DNA of 13,988 nucleotides from assembly GCA_030039575.1 (NCBI GenBank), contig JASHVH010000257.1, forward strand, positions 1 to 13,988, read 5' to 3'. The translations under genes and the position numbers were made by a program. Source of the stretch: Acidimicrobiales bacterium (GTDB lineage Bacteria > Actinomycetota > Acidimicrobiia > Acidimicrobiales > Palsa-688). Shown here piece after piece: positions 1-7,615 of this stretch (position 1 is the first letter of the stretch; the number at the start of each line of letters is the position of its first letter). Below the pieces are notes generated by a model that searched no databases, had not been told where the DNA came from, and was given only the letters and a program-made list of their open reading frames with translations.

Positions 1-12
1 AGGCGGTCGAAG

Positions 13-843
13 ATGAAACCGAGCACGCCCATCTACCTCGCCTGCGGGGCCGTGATCGCCGCCATTTTCGTCGTCCCGCTGGTTTGGGAGATCCTGCGCT
101 CGTTCCAGGCCCCTGGCGCCATCGTCTCGCCCCCATCGCTCAAGAACTTTTCGAACATGAGCGTCTCCAACTACACCAAGCTGCTCAAGACAGATCACAT
201 CCTGCGCAACGTCGAGAACAGCCTCGTCGTCGCCGTAGCGACGGCCGCGGCCACGGCCATCGTGGCGACCCTGGCAGGGTACGGCTTTGGGCGGTTCAAG
301 TTCCGGGGCTCGGGGACCGTGTTCGGCCTGGTGCTCCTCGGGTTCATGGTCCCGTTCCAGGCCGTCATCGTGCCCCTTTTCCTCGAGCTGAAGACGTTCC
401 ACTTGCTCAACACGCTCCCTGGCCTGGTCGTGTTCTACACCGCGTTCAACCTCCCGTTCGGGACCTACTTGATGCGTAACACTTTCAGAGAAGTGCCGAA
501 CGAGCTGACGGACTCGGCGAAGGTCGATGGCGCCTCTGTAATGACGACCCTCACCCGGGTATTGCGGCCGCTGATAATCCCCGGTATTGCTACTACGGTC
601 CTTTATGCCTTCCTATTCTCTTGGACCGAGTTCCTGGGGGCACTCACGTTCACTACCAACGACGCCATCTACACGCTCCCGGTGGCGTTGGTCAACGTCG
701 AGTCGAGCGACACGTACGGGGGCATCGATTACGGCGTGCTCGTCGCCGGCGCCGTCATTGCCATGATCCCGTGCATAATCATCTATGTCGCGCTGCAGCG
801 TTATTACGTGCGCGGGCTCGTTTCCGGCGCTGTGAAGGGCTGA
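13..843 (+). CDS. Carbohydrate ABC transporter permease, MalG-type (CUT1)
   Basis: Inner-membrane subunit of a sugar importer. The 276-residue protein has about six hydrophobic segments: the first at residues 7-27, others near 70-90, 103-124, 133-150, 186-210 and 240-262. The cytoplasmic EAA loop, which docks on the ATPase, is at about 164-190 (DSAKVDGAS then a proline-containing hydrophobic stretch). Length and the short C-terminal tail after the last helix fit MalG-type CUT1 permeases. The ATG at 13 places the first membrane segment a few residues in. The frame is open to the window edge, so a start further upstream cannot be excluded. The binding protein and MalF-type partner should lie upstream, outside the window. 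The next gene, a LacI regulator, starts 2 nt after its stop, so the two are probably co-transcribed. The sugar is unknown. Confidence 0.9.
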   Translation: MKPSTPIYLACGAVIAAIFVVPLVWEILRSFQAPGAIVSPPSLKNFSNMSVSNYTKLLKTDHILRNVENSLVVAVATAAATAIVATLAGYGFGRFKFRGSGTVFGLVLLGFMVPFQAVIVPLFLELKTFHLLNTLPGLVVFYTAFNLPFGTYLMRNTFREVPNELTDSAKVDGASVMTTLTRVLRPLIIPGIATTVLYAFLFSWTEFLGALTFTTNDAIYTLPVALVNVESSDTYGGIDYGVLVAGAVIAMIPCIIIYVALQRYYVRGLVSGAVKG

Positions 844-845
844 CA

Positions 846-2066
846 GTGGCCCCGCCAAACCGCGCCGGAGCTCTGGCGGCGTCATCGAGGAGACAAAACG
901 GCGGCGAGAAAGTACCGGACGGCCGGGACAAAGTACCGAAGGGCCGTGACAGGTCGCCGGACGGTAACGCCAAAGTGCCGGCTCGTGCCAAGGCGCCGAA
1001 CCGGGAGAAGGCACCGAAGGGCCGCCGCGCCGCCGGGCCGCCAGAGGGCCCGGAGCAGGCGTCGCCGGCCCGGCGACCGACGCCGACGATCACCGACGTC
1101 GCCGCTCTCGCCGAGGTCTCCATAGCGACTGTTTCCAAATCTCTGAACGGTCGTCCGGGAGTGAACGTGACCACTAGGGCTCGCGTCCTGGAAGCGGCCG
1201 AGGCGCTCGGCTTCCAGTCCAACGCGTTGGCCCGTAGCCTCCTGACCGGCAGGAGCTATACCGTCGGTTTGATCACAAACGATAGTTATGGCCGATTTAC
1301 CATGCCGGTCCTGCTCGGGGTGGAGGACACATTGCAGTCAGGGCAACTGGCCGTCCTGCTTTGCGATGGCAGGGACGACTCCATCCGCGAGCAGCATTAT
1401 GTGAAAACGCTCCTCGCTCGAAGAGTGGACGGGATCATTGTCACCGGCCGCCGGAGCGACCCGAGGCCGCCCATCGCCCGGGACCTGCGGGTCCCCGTCA
1501 TCTACGCCATGAGCGAGTCAGCCGACCCGAACGACGCTTCCATCCTGCCCGACGACGAGGGCGGCGGGTTGCTGGCGGTACAGCACTTGCTGGCGACCGG
1601 CAGGGCCAGCATTGGCCATATCAGCGGGCCTGAATCGTTCCGCGCCGCCCGGCTGCGGGCCGCCGGGGCCGAACAAGCGCTCAAGGGGGCCGGGTTGACC
1701 CTGGCCGGCGGAGAACCGCTGTACGGCGAGTGGAGCGAGGTCTGGGGCCGCCAGGCCGCCCGTATCCTGCTGCGGGCGGCGCCGGACACCGACGCCGTTT
1801 TCTGCGGGAGCGACCAGATCGCCCGGGGCGTGTCCGACGCGGTACGGGAGCTCGGGTACCGCATACCGGATGATGTCTCGGTGGTGGGATTCGACAACTG
1901 GACCGTCATGGCTGAAGCCGCCCAGCCGCCGCTGACGACGATCGACATGAACTTGGCCGAGGTCGGTCGACTGGCGGCGGAGGTGCTCCTGTCGGCCATC
2001 GCCGGGCACGCTGAGCGAGGCACTCGAACCGTACCCAGCCGCCTGGTCGTGCGCGCCTCCACGTGA
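846..2066 (+). CDS. LacI-family transcriptional regulator with repetitive basic N-terminal tail
   Basis: DNA-binding sugar-responsive regulator, 406 residues from GTG 846. AAGGG at 835-839 lies 6 nt before that GTG, inside the end of the permease gene, which supports this start and translational coupling. The LacI helix-turn-helix begins at about residue 82 (ITDVAALAEVS, then ATVSKSLNG) and the hinge helix is near 128-137 (SNALARSLLTG). The periplasmic-binding-protein-like effector domain runs from about 141 (YTVGLITND), with the usual CGSDQIARG and VVGFDN motifs near the C-terminus. Ordinary LacI proteins start only a few residues before the helix-turn-helix. Here about 80 extra residues rich in K, R, P, G and D come first, including 7-residue repeats (separate entry). 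It probably controls the permease operon or the facing transporter cassette; the window does not decide which. The effector is unknown. Confidence 0.9.
   Translation: MAPPNRAGALAASSRRQNGGEKVPDGRDKVPKGRDRSPDGNAKVPARAKAPNREKAPKGRRAAGPPEGPEQASPARRPTPTITDVAALAEVSIATVSKSLNGRPGVNVTTRARVLEAAEALGFQSNALARSLLTGRSYTVGLITNDSYGRFTMPVLLGVEDTLQSGQLAVLLCDGRDDSIREQHYVKTLLARRVDGIIVTGRRSDPRPPIARDLRVPVIYAMSESADPNDASILPDDEGGGLLAVQHLLATGRASIGHISGPESFRAARLRAAGAEQALKGAGLTLAGGEPLYGEWSEVWGRQAARILLRAAPDTDAVFCGSDQIARGVSDAVRELGYRIPDDVSVVGFDNWTVMAEAAQPPLTTIDMNLAEVGRLAAEVLLSAIAGHAERGTRTVPSRLVVRAST
909..971 (+). repeat. 21-bp imperfect tandem repeats inside the LacI gene
   Basis: Three in-frame 21-bp units at 909-929, 930-950 and 951-971 encode KVPDGRD, KVPKGRD and RSPDGNA. 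A partial fourth unit (KVPARAK) and looser K/A-P-K/N-G/R-R motifs continue to about 1032. The first two units differ at only a few bases, so recent slippage or duplication is likely. The product is a disordered basic tail ahead of the DNA-binding domain. Confidence 0.8.
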
Positions 2067-2101
2067 GCGCCTGCCTGAACGGCACGCGGGGAGTTGGCCG
2101 A

Positions 2102-2125
2102 GCCGGCCCCAGAACGCCGGCCGGC
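2102..2125. terminator. GC-rich hairpin between convergent genes
   Basis: In the 76-nt gap between the LacI gene (+) and the MalG-type gene (-), GCCGGCC at 2102-2108 pairs perfectly with GGCCGGC at 2119-2125 around a 10-nt loop. There is no run of T on either side, so it is not a classical intrinsic terminator. Its place between two converging stops makes transcription end or mRNA 3'-end protection the likely role. Confidence 0.45.
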
Positions 2126-2142
2126 CCGGCCTTGACGTACCT

Positions 2143-3090
2143 CTAGCCCGTCATGCCCCCCAACAACAGGCCGCTGCGCCAGTAGCGCTGAAGCACTAAG
2201 AACATGAGGATCAGCGGCGTGATGGTCACCATGCCGGCCGTTATGGTCAAGACGGTGAAGTCTTCGGTGCTGCCGGCGATGTTGGTGTGGTTCATCCAGA
2301 TCGCCAGGCCCTGCGTCAGTGTGTAGAGCCTGGCGCTGTTGTTGACGATGAACGGCAAGAAGTAGTTGTTCCAGGCCGCCACGAAGTTGAGCATGAAAAC
2401 CGTTACCAGCGCGGGGACCATGAGCGGGACCGCCACCCGCAAGAAGATCCTGGCCTCGCCGGCACCATCGATCCTGGCCGCGTCCAGCATTTCCTGCGGC
2501 ACCGAGCCCCCCGCGTACACCCGCATGAGGTAGACACTTACGGGGCTCACCATGAAGGGGATGAATATGCCTGGCGCGGTGCTGTCCAGGTGGACCTTGG
2601 CGTACACCAGGTAAAGGGGGACGGCAAAGGCGGCGATCGGTATGAGCAGGGCCGCCATTATAAACAGGAACAAGGCAGTGCGGCCCCGGAAGTTGAAGCG
2701 GGCAAAGCCGTAACCGGCCATAGCCGACAGCACGGTCGCCCCCACCGCGCCGGCGGCGGCGTAGATAGCCGTGTTCTCCATCCACTGCAAGAACGAACCC
2801 GATTCATCATTGGAAAAAACGTCCTTCAAGTTGTCCCACAGCACGAATGGCCCGGCGAACCAAAACCCGAACGTGGAATTGAGGTTTGGGACCGTCTTGG
2901 TCGAAGAGACGAAGATCCACCAGATCGGGATGAGCGTGAAGACGGCGAACAGGGCGCAGAGCAGGGTGACGATGTTCACGGTGCGCCGCCGGACGCCGTA
3001 CAACCGCAGCGGGACCGCGTCATTTGCCCGCCGGCTGGCTCGCCGGGACGGCCGAGCCGTAACCGGGCGGTTCAGGACGGCAGTGCTCAT
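2143..3090 (-). CDS. Carbohydrate ABC transporter permease, MalG-type (CUT1)
   Basis: Second membrane subunit of the importer encoded by 2143-5643; 315 residues from ATG 3088-3090. The start overlaps the stop of the MalF-type gene as ATGA (3087-3090), typical of coupled permease pairs, and a basic N-terminal stretch (residues 8-36) precedes the first membrane helix at about 38-62. Further hydrophobic segments are near 105-126, 138-162, 172-190, 222-240 and the C-terminus. The EAA loop is at about 200-226 (MLDAARIDGAGEARIF then a VPLMVP stretch). It is related to, but clearly different from, the MalG-type protein at 13-843. It is last in its operon and faces the convergent LacI gene. The substrate is unknown; arabinose-containing oligosaccharides or conjugates are suggested by the neighbouring GH51 enzyme. 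Confidence 0.92.
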   Translation of the reverse strand: MSTAVLNRPVTARPSRRASRRANDAVPLRLYGVRRRTVNIVTLLCALFAVFTLIPIWWIFVSSTKTVPNLNSTFGFWFAGPFVLWDNLKDVFSNDESGSFLQWMENTAIYAAAGAVGATVLSAMAGYGFARFNFRGRTALFLFIMAALLIPIAAFAVPLYLVYAKVHLDSTAPGIFIPFMVSPVSVYLMRVYAGGSVPQEMLDAARIDGAGEARIFLRVAVPLMVPALVTVFMLNFVAAWNNYFLPFIVNNSARLYTLTQGLAIWMNHTNIAGSTEDFTVLTITAGMVTITPLILMFLVLQRYWRSGLLLGGMTG

Positions 3091-4058
3091 ATGACGGCTC
3101 CCTTCCGGCGTTGCGAGAATAAGAACACCCCGGAGATGATGATGATGACCAAGGCCAGGACGACGGCGATAGCGGCGGCGAAGTTGTAGAACTGGGCCGA
3201 GAACGCTTCGTTGTACATGTACAAGGTGGGGGTGTAATTGGACGAGACGTTGGGGGCGATCGGGGCCAGGAGGTACGGCTCGGTAAAGAGCTGGAGGGCG
3301 CCTATCACGTTGATTATGACCACCAGGATGATGGCCGGGCGAATTATCGGCAGCTTGATACGAGTGACGATGCGGCTGAGTTTCGCCCCGTCGACCACCG
3401 CCGATTCCACCACCTCCCGGGGGACTGACCTGAGCGCCGTGTAGAGGATAATGATGGTCAGGCCGGTCCACTCCCAGATGGCGATCAGCACGATGACGCC
3501 GAGCAAATGGCCGGGCCCGAAGAAGTTGGGGTTGGGGAGGCCGAGGTCGGCAAAGATCTTGGGGAAGACGCCGACTTGGGTTTGCAACATGGAACCCCAC
3601 ATCGACGTGGCTACGACGGCAGGGACGGCGAAGGGGAGGAAGAAGACCGTCCGGAAGAAACCCCCGAACCGAGATACTCCCAGGTCGAACATAGCCGCAA
3701 AAAAGGCGGCGATGATTATCATTATGGGGACCTGGATGGCGGCAAAGAGAATGGTCCGTCCCATGCCGGTCCAGAAGGCGCCGGACGTCAGGGCCTCGGT
3801 GTAATTGGCAAACCCACTGAACACCGTCCCACCAATCAGCCGGGTGGTAAAAAAGCTGGTGTAAACGGCGTAGATGAGCGGTACGACCAGGAACATGACG
3901 AACACGACGATAAACGGGAGGACGAACCACAGGCCTCGGCGGTCCCGGCGTCGTTGAAAGGCGCTGTGCCGCCTCAAAGTGGTGCGCCCTGACGTTTCCG
4001 GCCGAGCCGGCCGCACCTCCCTCTGTTGCTCTACCCCGCCTACAGCGACCTGGGCCAA
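3087..4058 (-). CDS. Carbohydrate ABC transporter permease, MalF-type (CUT1)
   Basis: Membrane subunit of the same importer, between the binding protein and the MalG-type permease. From TTG 4056-4058 it has 323 residues, normal for MalF-type CUT1 permeases. Its first membrane segment is at about 42-66 (GLWFVLPFIVVFVMFLVVPL) and its EAA loop at about 215-240 (VVESAVVDGAKLSRI, then KLPIIRPAI). The frame is open further upstream: ATG 4130 would give 347 residues and GTG 4184 would give 365. I prefer TTG 4058 because GGAGG at 4064-4068 sits 5 nt before it, whereas ATG 4130 has no visible ribosome site and adds a G/R/S-rich stretch, and GTG 4184 lies inside a strong hairpin. The start is therefore less certain than the identity. 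Confidence 0.85.
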   Translation of the reverse strand: MAQVAVGGVEQQREVRPARPETSGRTTLRRHSAFQRRRDRRGLWFVLPFIVVFVMFLVVPLIYAVYTSFFTTRLIGGTVFSGFANYTEALTSGAFWTGMGRTILFAAIQVPIMIIIAAFFAAMFDLGVSRFGGFFRTVFFLPFAVPAVVATSMWGSMLQTQVGVFPKIFADLGLPNPNFFGPGHLLGVIVLIAIWEWTGLTIIILYTALRSVPREVVESAVVDGAKLSRIVTRIKLPIIRPAIILVVIINVIGALQLFTEPYLLAPIAPNVSSNYTPTLYMYNEAFSAQFYNFAAAIAVVLALVIIIISGVFLFSQRRKGAVI

Positions 4059-4157
4059 TTTGCCCTCCCACGCTCGAGGTGAGGACGAGGTGCTCGACCG
4101 TGAGCCTCTGCCGGCTCCTCGCCCCTCCATGGACTTGTGACAACGATACCTGGAGCT

Positions 4158-4189
4158 AGGCGGTGGGGGCCTAGATGCCCCCACCGCCT
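4158..4189 (-). promoter_or_regulatory. Perfect 13-bp stem-loop between binding protein and permease genes
   Basis: The 13-base arms at 4158-4170 and 4177-4189 are perfectly complementary around the 6-nt loop CTAGAT, the strongest hairpin in the window. Read on the minus strand it follows the binding-protein stop and precedes the MalF-type start. No U-tract follows, so complete termination is unlikely. In other binding-protein transporter operons, hairpins here cause partial termination or protect the upstream mRNA, giving more binding protein than permease; the same role is inferred. Confidence 0.7.
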
Positions 4190-4212
4190 CGGCTGCATTT
4201 GACTATGGCTGG

Positions 4213-4254
4213 TAACCCCGGCCCGCTCTTCCTGGGCCCGGGACGAGCCGGTTA
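4213..4254 (-). promoter_or_regulatory. Compound hairpin starting at the binding-protein stop codon
   Basis: On the minus strand the transcript can fold directly from the TAA stop. TAACC/GGTTA close the base (4250-4254 with 4213-4217). Above them CCC/GGG, GG/CC and CCC/GGG stack in the 4217-4242 region with one bulged base and a 9-nt loop. There is no U-tract. With the perfect hairpin downstream (4158-4189) it fills most of the gap between binding protein and permeases. Confidence 0.5.
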
Positions 4255-5643
4255 GGTGCTGACCTGGAAGCCTTGCTGCTTGGCGTAGGTGACCATGTCG
4301 TTCTGCAGCAGCTGGAAGTACTGCGGGATGGTCTGCGTGCCGGCAAAGAACTTGGCCGCCCAGGCGGTCGTGCTGTTGAGGAAGTAGGTCATGAAGGGCG
4401 GCCAGGTGATGGCCGGGATCTTCGGCGCGGTCTTGGCCGGGTTGGCGAACAAGGCCGTGCCCTTCTCCAACATCGGGATGGTCAAGCTCGACATCGCCGG
4501 AGCGGCCAGTTCGGGCTTGTACGTCGGGAACAGCAATGACGGCGAAGTGACCGCGATGTTCCAGGACTGGCTCGATGCGGTCAGCCATTCGGCGAACTCA
4601 GCCGCCTGAGCCGGGTACTTGCTCTCACTGAAGACCGGGTAGGTTGAACCACCCCAGTTGCCAGATGACGTAGTGCTGCCGGGCAGGGCAGCTTGGACCC
4701 AGTGGCCGGCCGACTTGCTGGTCACGTAGCTGGCGAAGTACGACGGGCCCCAGGCCGAGGTGGGCCATGTGAGGTAAAGGCCGTCGTTCAAGCCCTCGAA
4801 GAAGGGGCTGTTGCTCGAGAAGCTGTCGTTGACGTGGGCAATGTCGCCCGAGTTCACCAAGTTCTGCCAGTAGTTGGCGAAGGCCATCTGCGCTTTACCG
4901 GTGAAGTCGATGGTGACCTTGCTACCCCCGTCCCACACGAACGGCCAGGCTCCCGCTTGCTGCATGAGGGACAGCACCCACTGGCCATCCCCTGCGGCGA
5001 AGTCCCCGAAGTAAGCCTTCGGGTCGGCTGCGTGCACCTTCGCGGCGTCGGCCGCAAATTGCGACCATGAGGTGGGCGGGGTGCTAACGCCCAGCTTCGA
5101 CAGGGCTCCCTTGTTGAAGAGCAACCCCATCGACCCACCGTCCATCGGCATGGCCCATATGGAGCCCTTCTGGCTGACCTCCGACCATGCCCAGTAGACG
5201 AAGTCTTTGGCGTACTTGCCCGCCCCGTACGGGGCGAGGTTGGTGACGTAATGCAGGACCTCGAAGGACGGCAGGACGTCGAACTCGATCTCGGCCACGT
5301 CCGGTGCCCCGGAATGCGCCTTCAAAGCGTTGAGGAGCGGGATGTACTCACCCGAACCGCCGACCTTGGTCACGAAGTCGACGCAGATGCTCGGGTGGGT
5401 CTGGTTGAACACGTCCACCATTCGGTACATCCCCGGTACCCAGCCCCAGAACGTAATGGGCGTCGCGCCTGACTTGCAGTACGACGTGGTGTTAGTGCTG
5501 TAGGTGGCGGCGGAGGCCCCGGCTACCATACTTGGCCCGAAAGCCAACAGCGACGCAGAAAGCGCCACGGCTGAGGCACCGCATAGTGATTTCCTTAGCA
5601 ACACATGACGCCCGTGGCGCCTGTGGCCATCATTATAAATCAT
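4252..5643 (-). CDS. Extracellular solute-binding protein of a sugar ABC transporter (family 1)
   Basis: Substrate-capturing component of the importer. From ATG 5643 the precursor is 463 residues. AGGAG at 5652-5656 lies 8 nt before this ATG, so it is preferred over the in-frame ATG 10 codons upstream (5673). A basic N-region (HRRHGRHVLLRK), a hydrophobic core at about 20-41 and an ASA-AT junction near residue 44 form a secretion signal. The mature part has family features: ITFWGWVPGM near the start, DVAEIEFDVLPSF, WAMPMDGGSMGLLFNKGAL and an aromatic-rich C-terminal half. There is no lipobox: the only signal-peptide Cys follows K-S-L, so membrane anchoring by lipid is not evident. Two Cys near the mature N-terminus (SYCKSG, SICVDF) could form a disulfide. 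It lies downstream of the GH51 gene and upstream of two permease genes. Length is in the usual range for CUT1 binding proteins. Confidence 0.92.
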   Translation of the reverse strand: MIYNDGHRRHGRHVLLRKSLCGASAVALSASLLAFGPSMVAGASAATYSTNTTSYCKSGATPITFWGWVPGMYRMVDVFNQTHPSICVDFVTKVGGSGEYIPLLNALKAHSGAPDVAEIEFDVLPSFEVLHYVTNLAPYGAGKYAKDFVYWAWSEVSQKGSIWAMPMDGGSMGLLFNKGALSKLGVSTPPTSWSQFAADAAKVHAADPKAYFGDFAAGDGQWVLSLMQQAGAWPFVWDGGSKVTIDFTGKAQMAFANYWQNLVNSGDIAHVNDSFSSNSPFFEGLNDGLYLTWPTSAWGPSYFASYVTSKSAGHWVQAALPGSTTSSGNWGGSTYPVFSESKYPAQAAEFAEWLTASSQSWNIAVTSPSLLFPTYKPELAAPAMSSLTIPMLEKGTALFANPAKTAPKIPAITWPPFMTYFLNSTTAWAAKFFAGTQTIPQYFQLLQNDMVTYAKQQGFQVST

Positions 5644-5666
5644 CCAAATAACTCCTATCCTGGTGG

Positions 5667-5704
5667 GACACATTCTGGAAGTGTCGCTTAAACGAGGACT
5701 CGTT
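5667..5704 (-). promoter_or_regulatory. Inverted repeats just upstream of the binding-protein gene
   Basis: Two inverted repeats lie 20-60 nt before the start at 5643. An imperfect one at 5667-5685 has GACAC/GTGTC outer arms. A perfect one at 5691-5704 has AACGAG/CTCGTT around GA. Their position fits operators for a binding-protein promoter in the 195-nt gap after the GH51 gene. No convincing -35/-10 pair was found, and neither repeat matches the motif families in the 7366-8309 region. Tentative. Confidence 0.3.
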
Positions 5705-5739
5705 CCTCTCGTGTATTTCCGGTCCTAAGGTCCCCCGCG

Positions 5740-5758
5740 GCCGCCCTGGCTAGGCGGC
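5740..5758 (-). terminator. Hairpin downstream of the GH51 gene
   Basis: GCCGCC at 5740-5745 pairs with GGCGGC at 5753-5758 around a 7-nt loop, about 80 nt after the GH51 stop on the minus strand. No U-tract follows in that direction. It may partly separate the GH51 message from the binding-protein message, but chance pairing in GC-rich DNA is possible. Confidence 0.3.
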
Positions 5759-5838
5759 GGGCGCGCTGTCGTTTTGAGCTGCGGTGAACACCCCCTTTCT
5801 CGACAGGCCACTTTTGCCGTGAAGACGCCTGACGTTGC

Positions 5839-7365
5839 TCATAACCCCATCTCTATTGGCGCCTCGATGACTGTGAAAGAGCCAGGCGGGAGAGCCAAGG
5901 TCATCCGGTCCCCCTTCGCCTGTTCCGAGCCATCCTCCAGACGGACTTGCGCCAACCCCGGTACAGGTCCCCCGGTCATTTGTCCGCCGGCAGTCAAGAT
6001 CCTGATGCGCGCCTCACCGCTGAACGAGGCATCGCGAAGGCGCACCTCAAGCTGCGGGAAACTTTCCCTCGCCCGGTTGACAAGCGTCACCGACAGACGG
6101 CCGCCCCCGGAGTCGGCGGTGGCGGCCGCGTCTATGCCGGCAAACGGCCCGAGATCTTGGAACCGGGTATGCCAACGGTCGGGTTCGGGGGCGAGCGGCT
6201 CCGGCACTGTTGGCACCGACACCGCCACACTCACCGCCTCGTCGAGGGCGGCTTCCGAGTGGAGCAGGAAGGGGTAATAGATGGGCTGGGTGGCCGCTCC
6301 GGCCGCAGTGGTGACGATCGGGGCAATGGCGTTCACCATTTGGGCCAGGTTGGCCATCTTCACCCAGTGGCAATGGCGGATGAAGATATTGAGGTAGGTG
6401 GCGACGGCAAGGGCGTCGTCGAAGTTGTACCGCTCCTCGAGGGCCCCGTCATCAGTGCGGTACCAAACGTTCCACTCGTCATAGGCAATGCCGGGGACGT
6501 CGCGGAGGCCGCGGTTGTAAGCCGCCCTCGACAAGAAGGTCGAAGTGTAAGAAATGGCCCGCTCTGCCTGGTGCGGGCTGAGCACGTTCGTCCAATAGTC
6601 GGCCGAGCCCGTGTAGATGTGCAGTGAGTGCAGGTCAACCAGGCCTGCCAGGCCGTCAATGACAACCCGGTCCCATTCGCCCCAGCCATTTTCCCCGCAG
6701 CTCACCAACTTTATGTGCGGGTCGGCGCGGCGAAGCGCTTTGGCCCAACGCGAGGCCAGGGTTACGTACTCCGGGGCGGCGAGCTGGCCCACCTGCCAGT
6801 CGCCGTACATCTCATTGCCGAGGCCCCAGTAAATGACCCCGTAGGGCTCCTCGTGCCCGTTGCGACGGCGCTGCTCGCCCCAATAGGTAAGGGCCATGGA
6901 ATTGCAGTACTCAACCCAGCCCAGAGCTTCAGACAGGTCGCCCGTCCCCATGTTCAGGCAGATATAAGGGGCCACCTGGAGTTCGGCGCAGTACGCCAGG
7001 AACTCGTCGGTCCCGAAGTGATTGTCCTCGACCCCGCCCCACGCCAGGTTGGGCCGCGCCGGCCGCGATGAGACCGGGCCAACCCCGTCAGTCCAGTGGT
7101 AGTTCGAGGCAAAGTTCCCCCCGGGCCAACGGAGGACGGAAAGGTTGAGGGGACGCAAGAGTTCCAGGACGTCACGACGGAACCCACGGCTGTCGCTCAG
7201 CGGCGAACCTTCATCGAACAGGCCCCCGTTGATGCAGCGGCCCAGGTGCTCCACGAAGCCACCAAAGATGCCCCGGTCAATGCGCCCCACTCGCTGAGCA
7301 GGGTCGACCGCGACGTACGTAGCTCCTCCCGGATGGCCCGGCCCCGCTTCCCCATTAGGCGGCAT
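5839..7365 (-). CDS. abfA: Alpha-L-arabinofuranosidase, glycoside hydrolase family 51
   Basis: Retaining enzyme that releases terminal alpha-L-arabinofuranosyl residues from arabino-oligosaccharides and other arabinosides. From ATG 7365 it has 508 residues, the usual size for GH51 arabinofuranosidases. The N-terminal region has the family signature FVEHLGRCI and, at about 80, VLRWPGGNF with SNYHWTDGVGP. The acid/base glutamate is E185 in YWGLGNEMYG and the nucleophile is E297 in AYDEWNVWY. Both catalytic residues and the C-terminal beta-domain are present. There is no signal peptide, so it acts in the cytoplasm on imported material. An in-frame GTG at 7377 is an alternative start 4 codons upstream, but it lies inside a 12-bp palindrome (7366-7377). 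The gene is first in the minus-strand cassette, ahead of the sugar-binding protein and permeases, so arabinose-containing compounds are the probable cargo. The ribosome site is weak (GGGTG 9 nt before the ATG). Confidence 0.96.
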   Translation of the reverse strand: MPPNGEAGPGHPGGATYVAVDPAQRVGRIDRGIFGGFVEHLGRCINGGLFDEGSPLSDSRGFRRDVLELLRPLNLSVLRWPGGNFASNYHWTDGVGPVSSRPARPNLAWGGVEDNHFGTDEFLAYCAELQVAPYICLNMGTGDLSEALGWVEYCNSMALTYWGEQRRRNGHEEPYGVIYWGLGNEMYGDWQVGQLAAPEYVTLASRWAKALRRADPHIKLVSCGENGWGEWDRVVIDGLAGLVDLHSLHIYTGSADYWTNVLSPHQAERAISYTSTFLSRAAYNRGLRDVPGIAYDEWNVWYRTDDGALEERYNFDDALAVATYLNIFIRHCHWVKMANLAQMVNAIAPIVTTAAGAATQPIYYPFLLHSEAALDEAVSVAVSVPTVPEPLAPEPDRWHTRFQDLGPFAGIDAAATADSGGGRLSVTLVNRARESFPQLEVRLRDASFSGEARIRILTAGGQMTGGPVPGLAQVRLEDGSEQAKGDRMTLALPPGSFTVIEAPIEMGL

Positions 7366-7377
7366 GTGAACGTTCAC
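7366..7377. promoter_or_regulatory. Operator-like palindrome B1 (GTGAACGTTCAC) at the GH51 start
   Basis: Perfect 12-bp palindrome centred on CG, as LacI-family operators usually are, directly abutting the ATG of the arabinofuranosidase gene. A near-identical copy (14 of 15 bases in the context ATGTGAACGTTCACC) occurs at 7971-7982. A 12-bp palindrome alone could be chance; the second copy and the position support an operator. Confidence 0.5.
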
Positions 7378-7615
7378 CCATTAGTCATGCAGAAGCGATG
7401 ATGAGGGGCTCCGGTAATGCCAATCTCCCGAAGCTGGGATGGGCTTGTGCAAGGCAACGTACCTCCCCTGGTTACCTCTCAGTGCCACCCGTTTGAGGCA
7501 AACAAACGTAGGCTTATGACCTTGATTACCTGGGCCGCTCGGCCCTTTCCCCGGCTAGCACGCCGGCGACGGAACTCCCTTTATCCCTCCCTCAAGTCCT
7601 GACCATTTGACTCTT

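Noticed and set aside
621..845. The LacI reading frame is open from an ATG at 621, inside the permease gene.
   Set aside because: That would overlap over 220 nt of a clear permease gene with arginine-rich shadow sequence. GTG 846 has a ribosome site at the right distance.
1502..2785. A 427-codon open frame on the minus strand.
   Set aside because: It spans the LacI gene and the MalG-type gene in the wrong frame, and parts resemble frame-shifted permease sequence. It is a by-product of GC-rich codon use.
3091..4143. The MalG-type frame extends upstream to give 666 codons, suggesting a fused permease.
   Set aside because: The extension is an arginine- and histidine-rich shadow of the MalF-type gene. 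The ATGA overlap at 3087-3090 and normal domain length support two separate genes.
7310..7345. GGGAGGAG in the minus strand near the start of the GH51 gene, which looks like an excellent ribosome site.
   Set aside because: No ATG, GTG or TTG follows at a usable distance. It encodes part of the residues just before the conserved domain and is probably coincidental.
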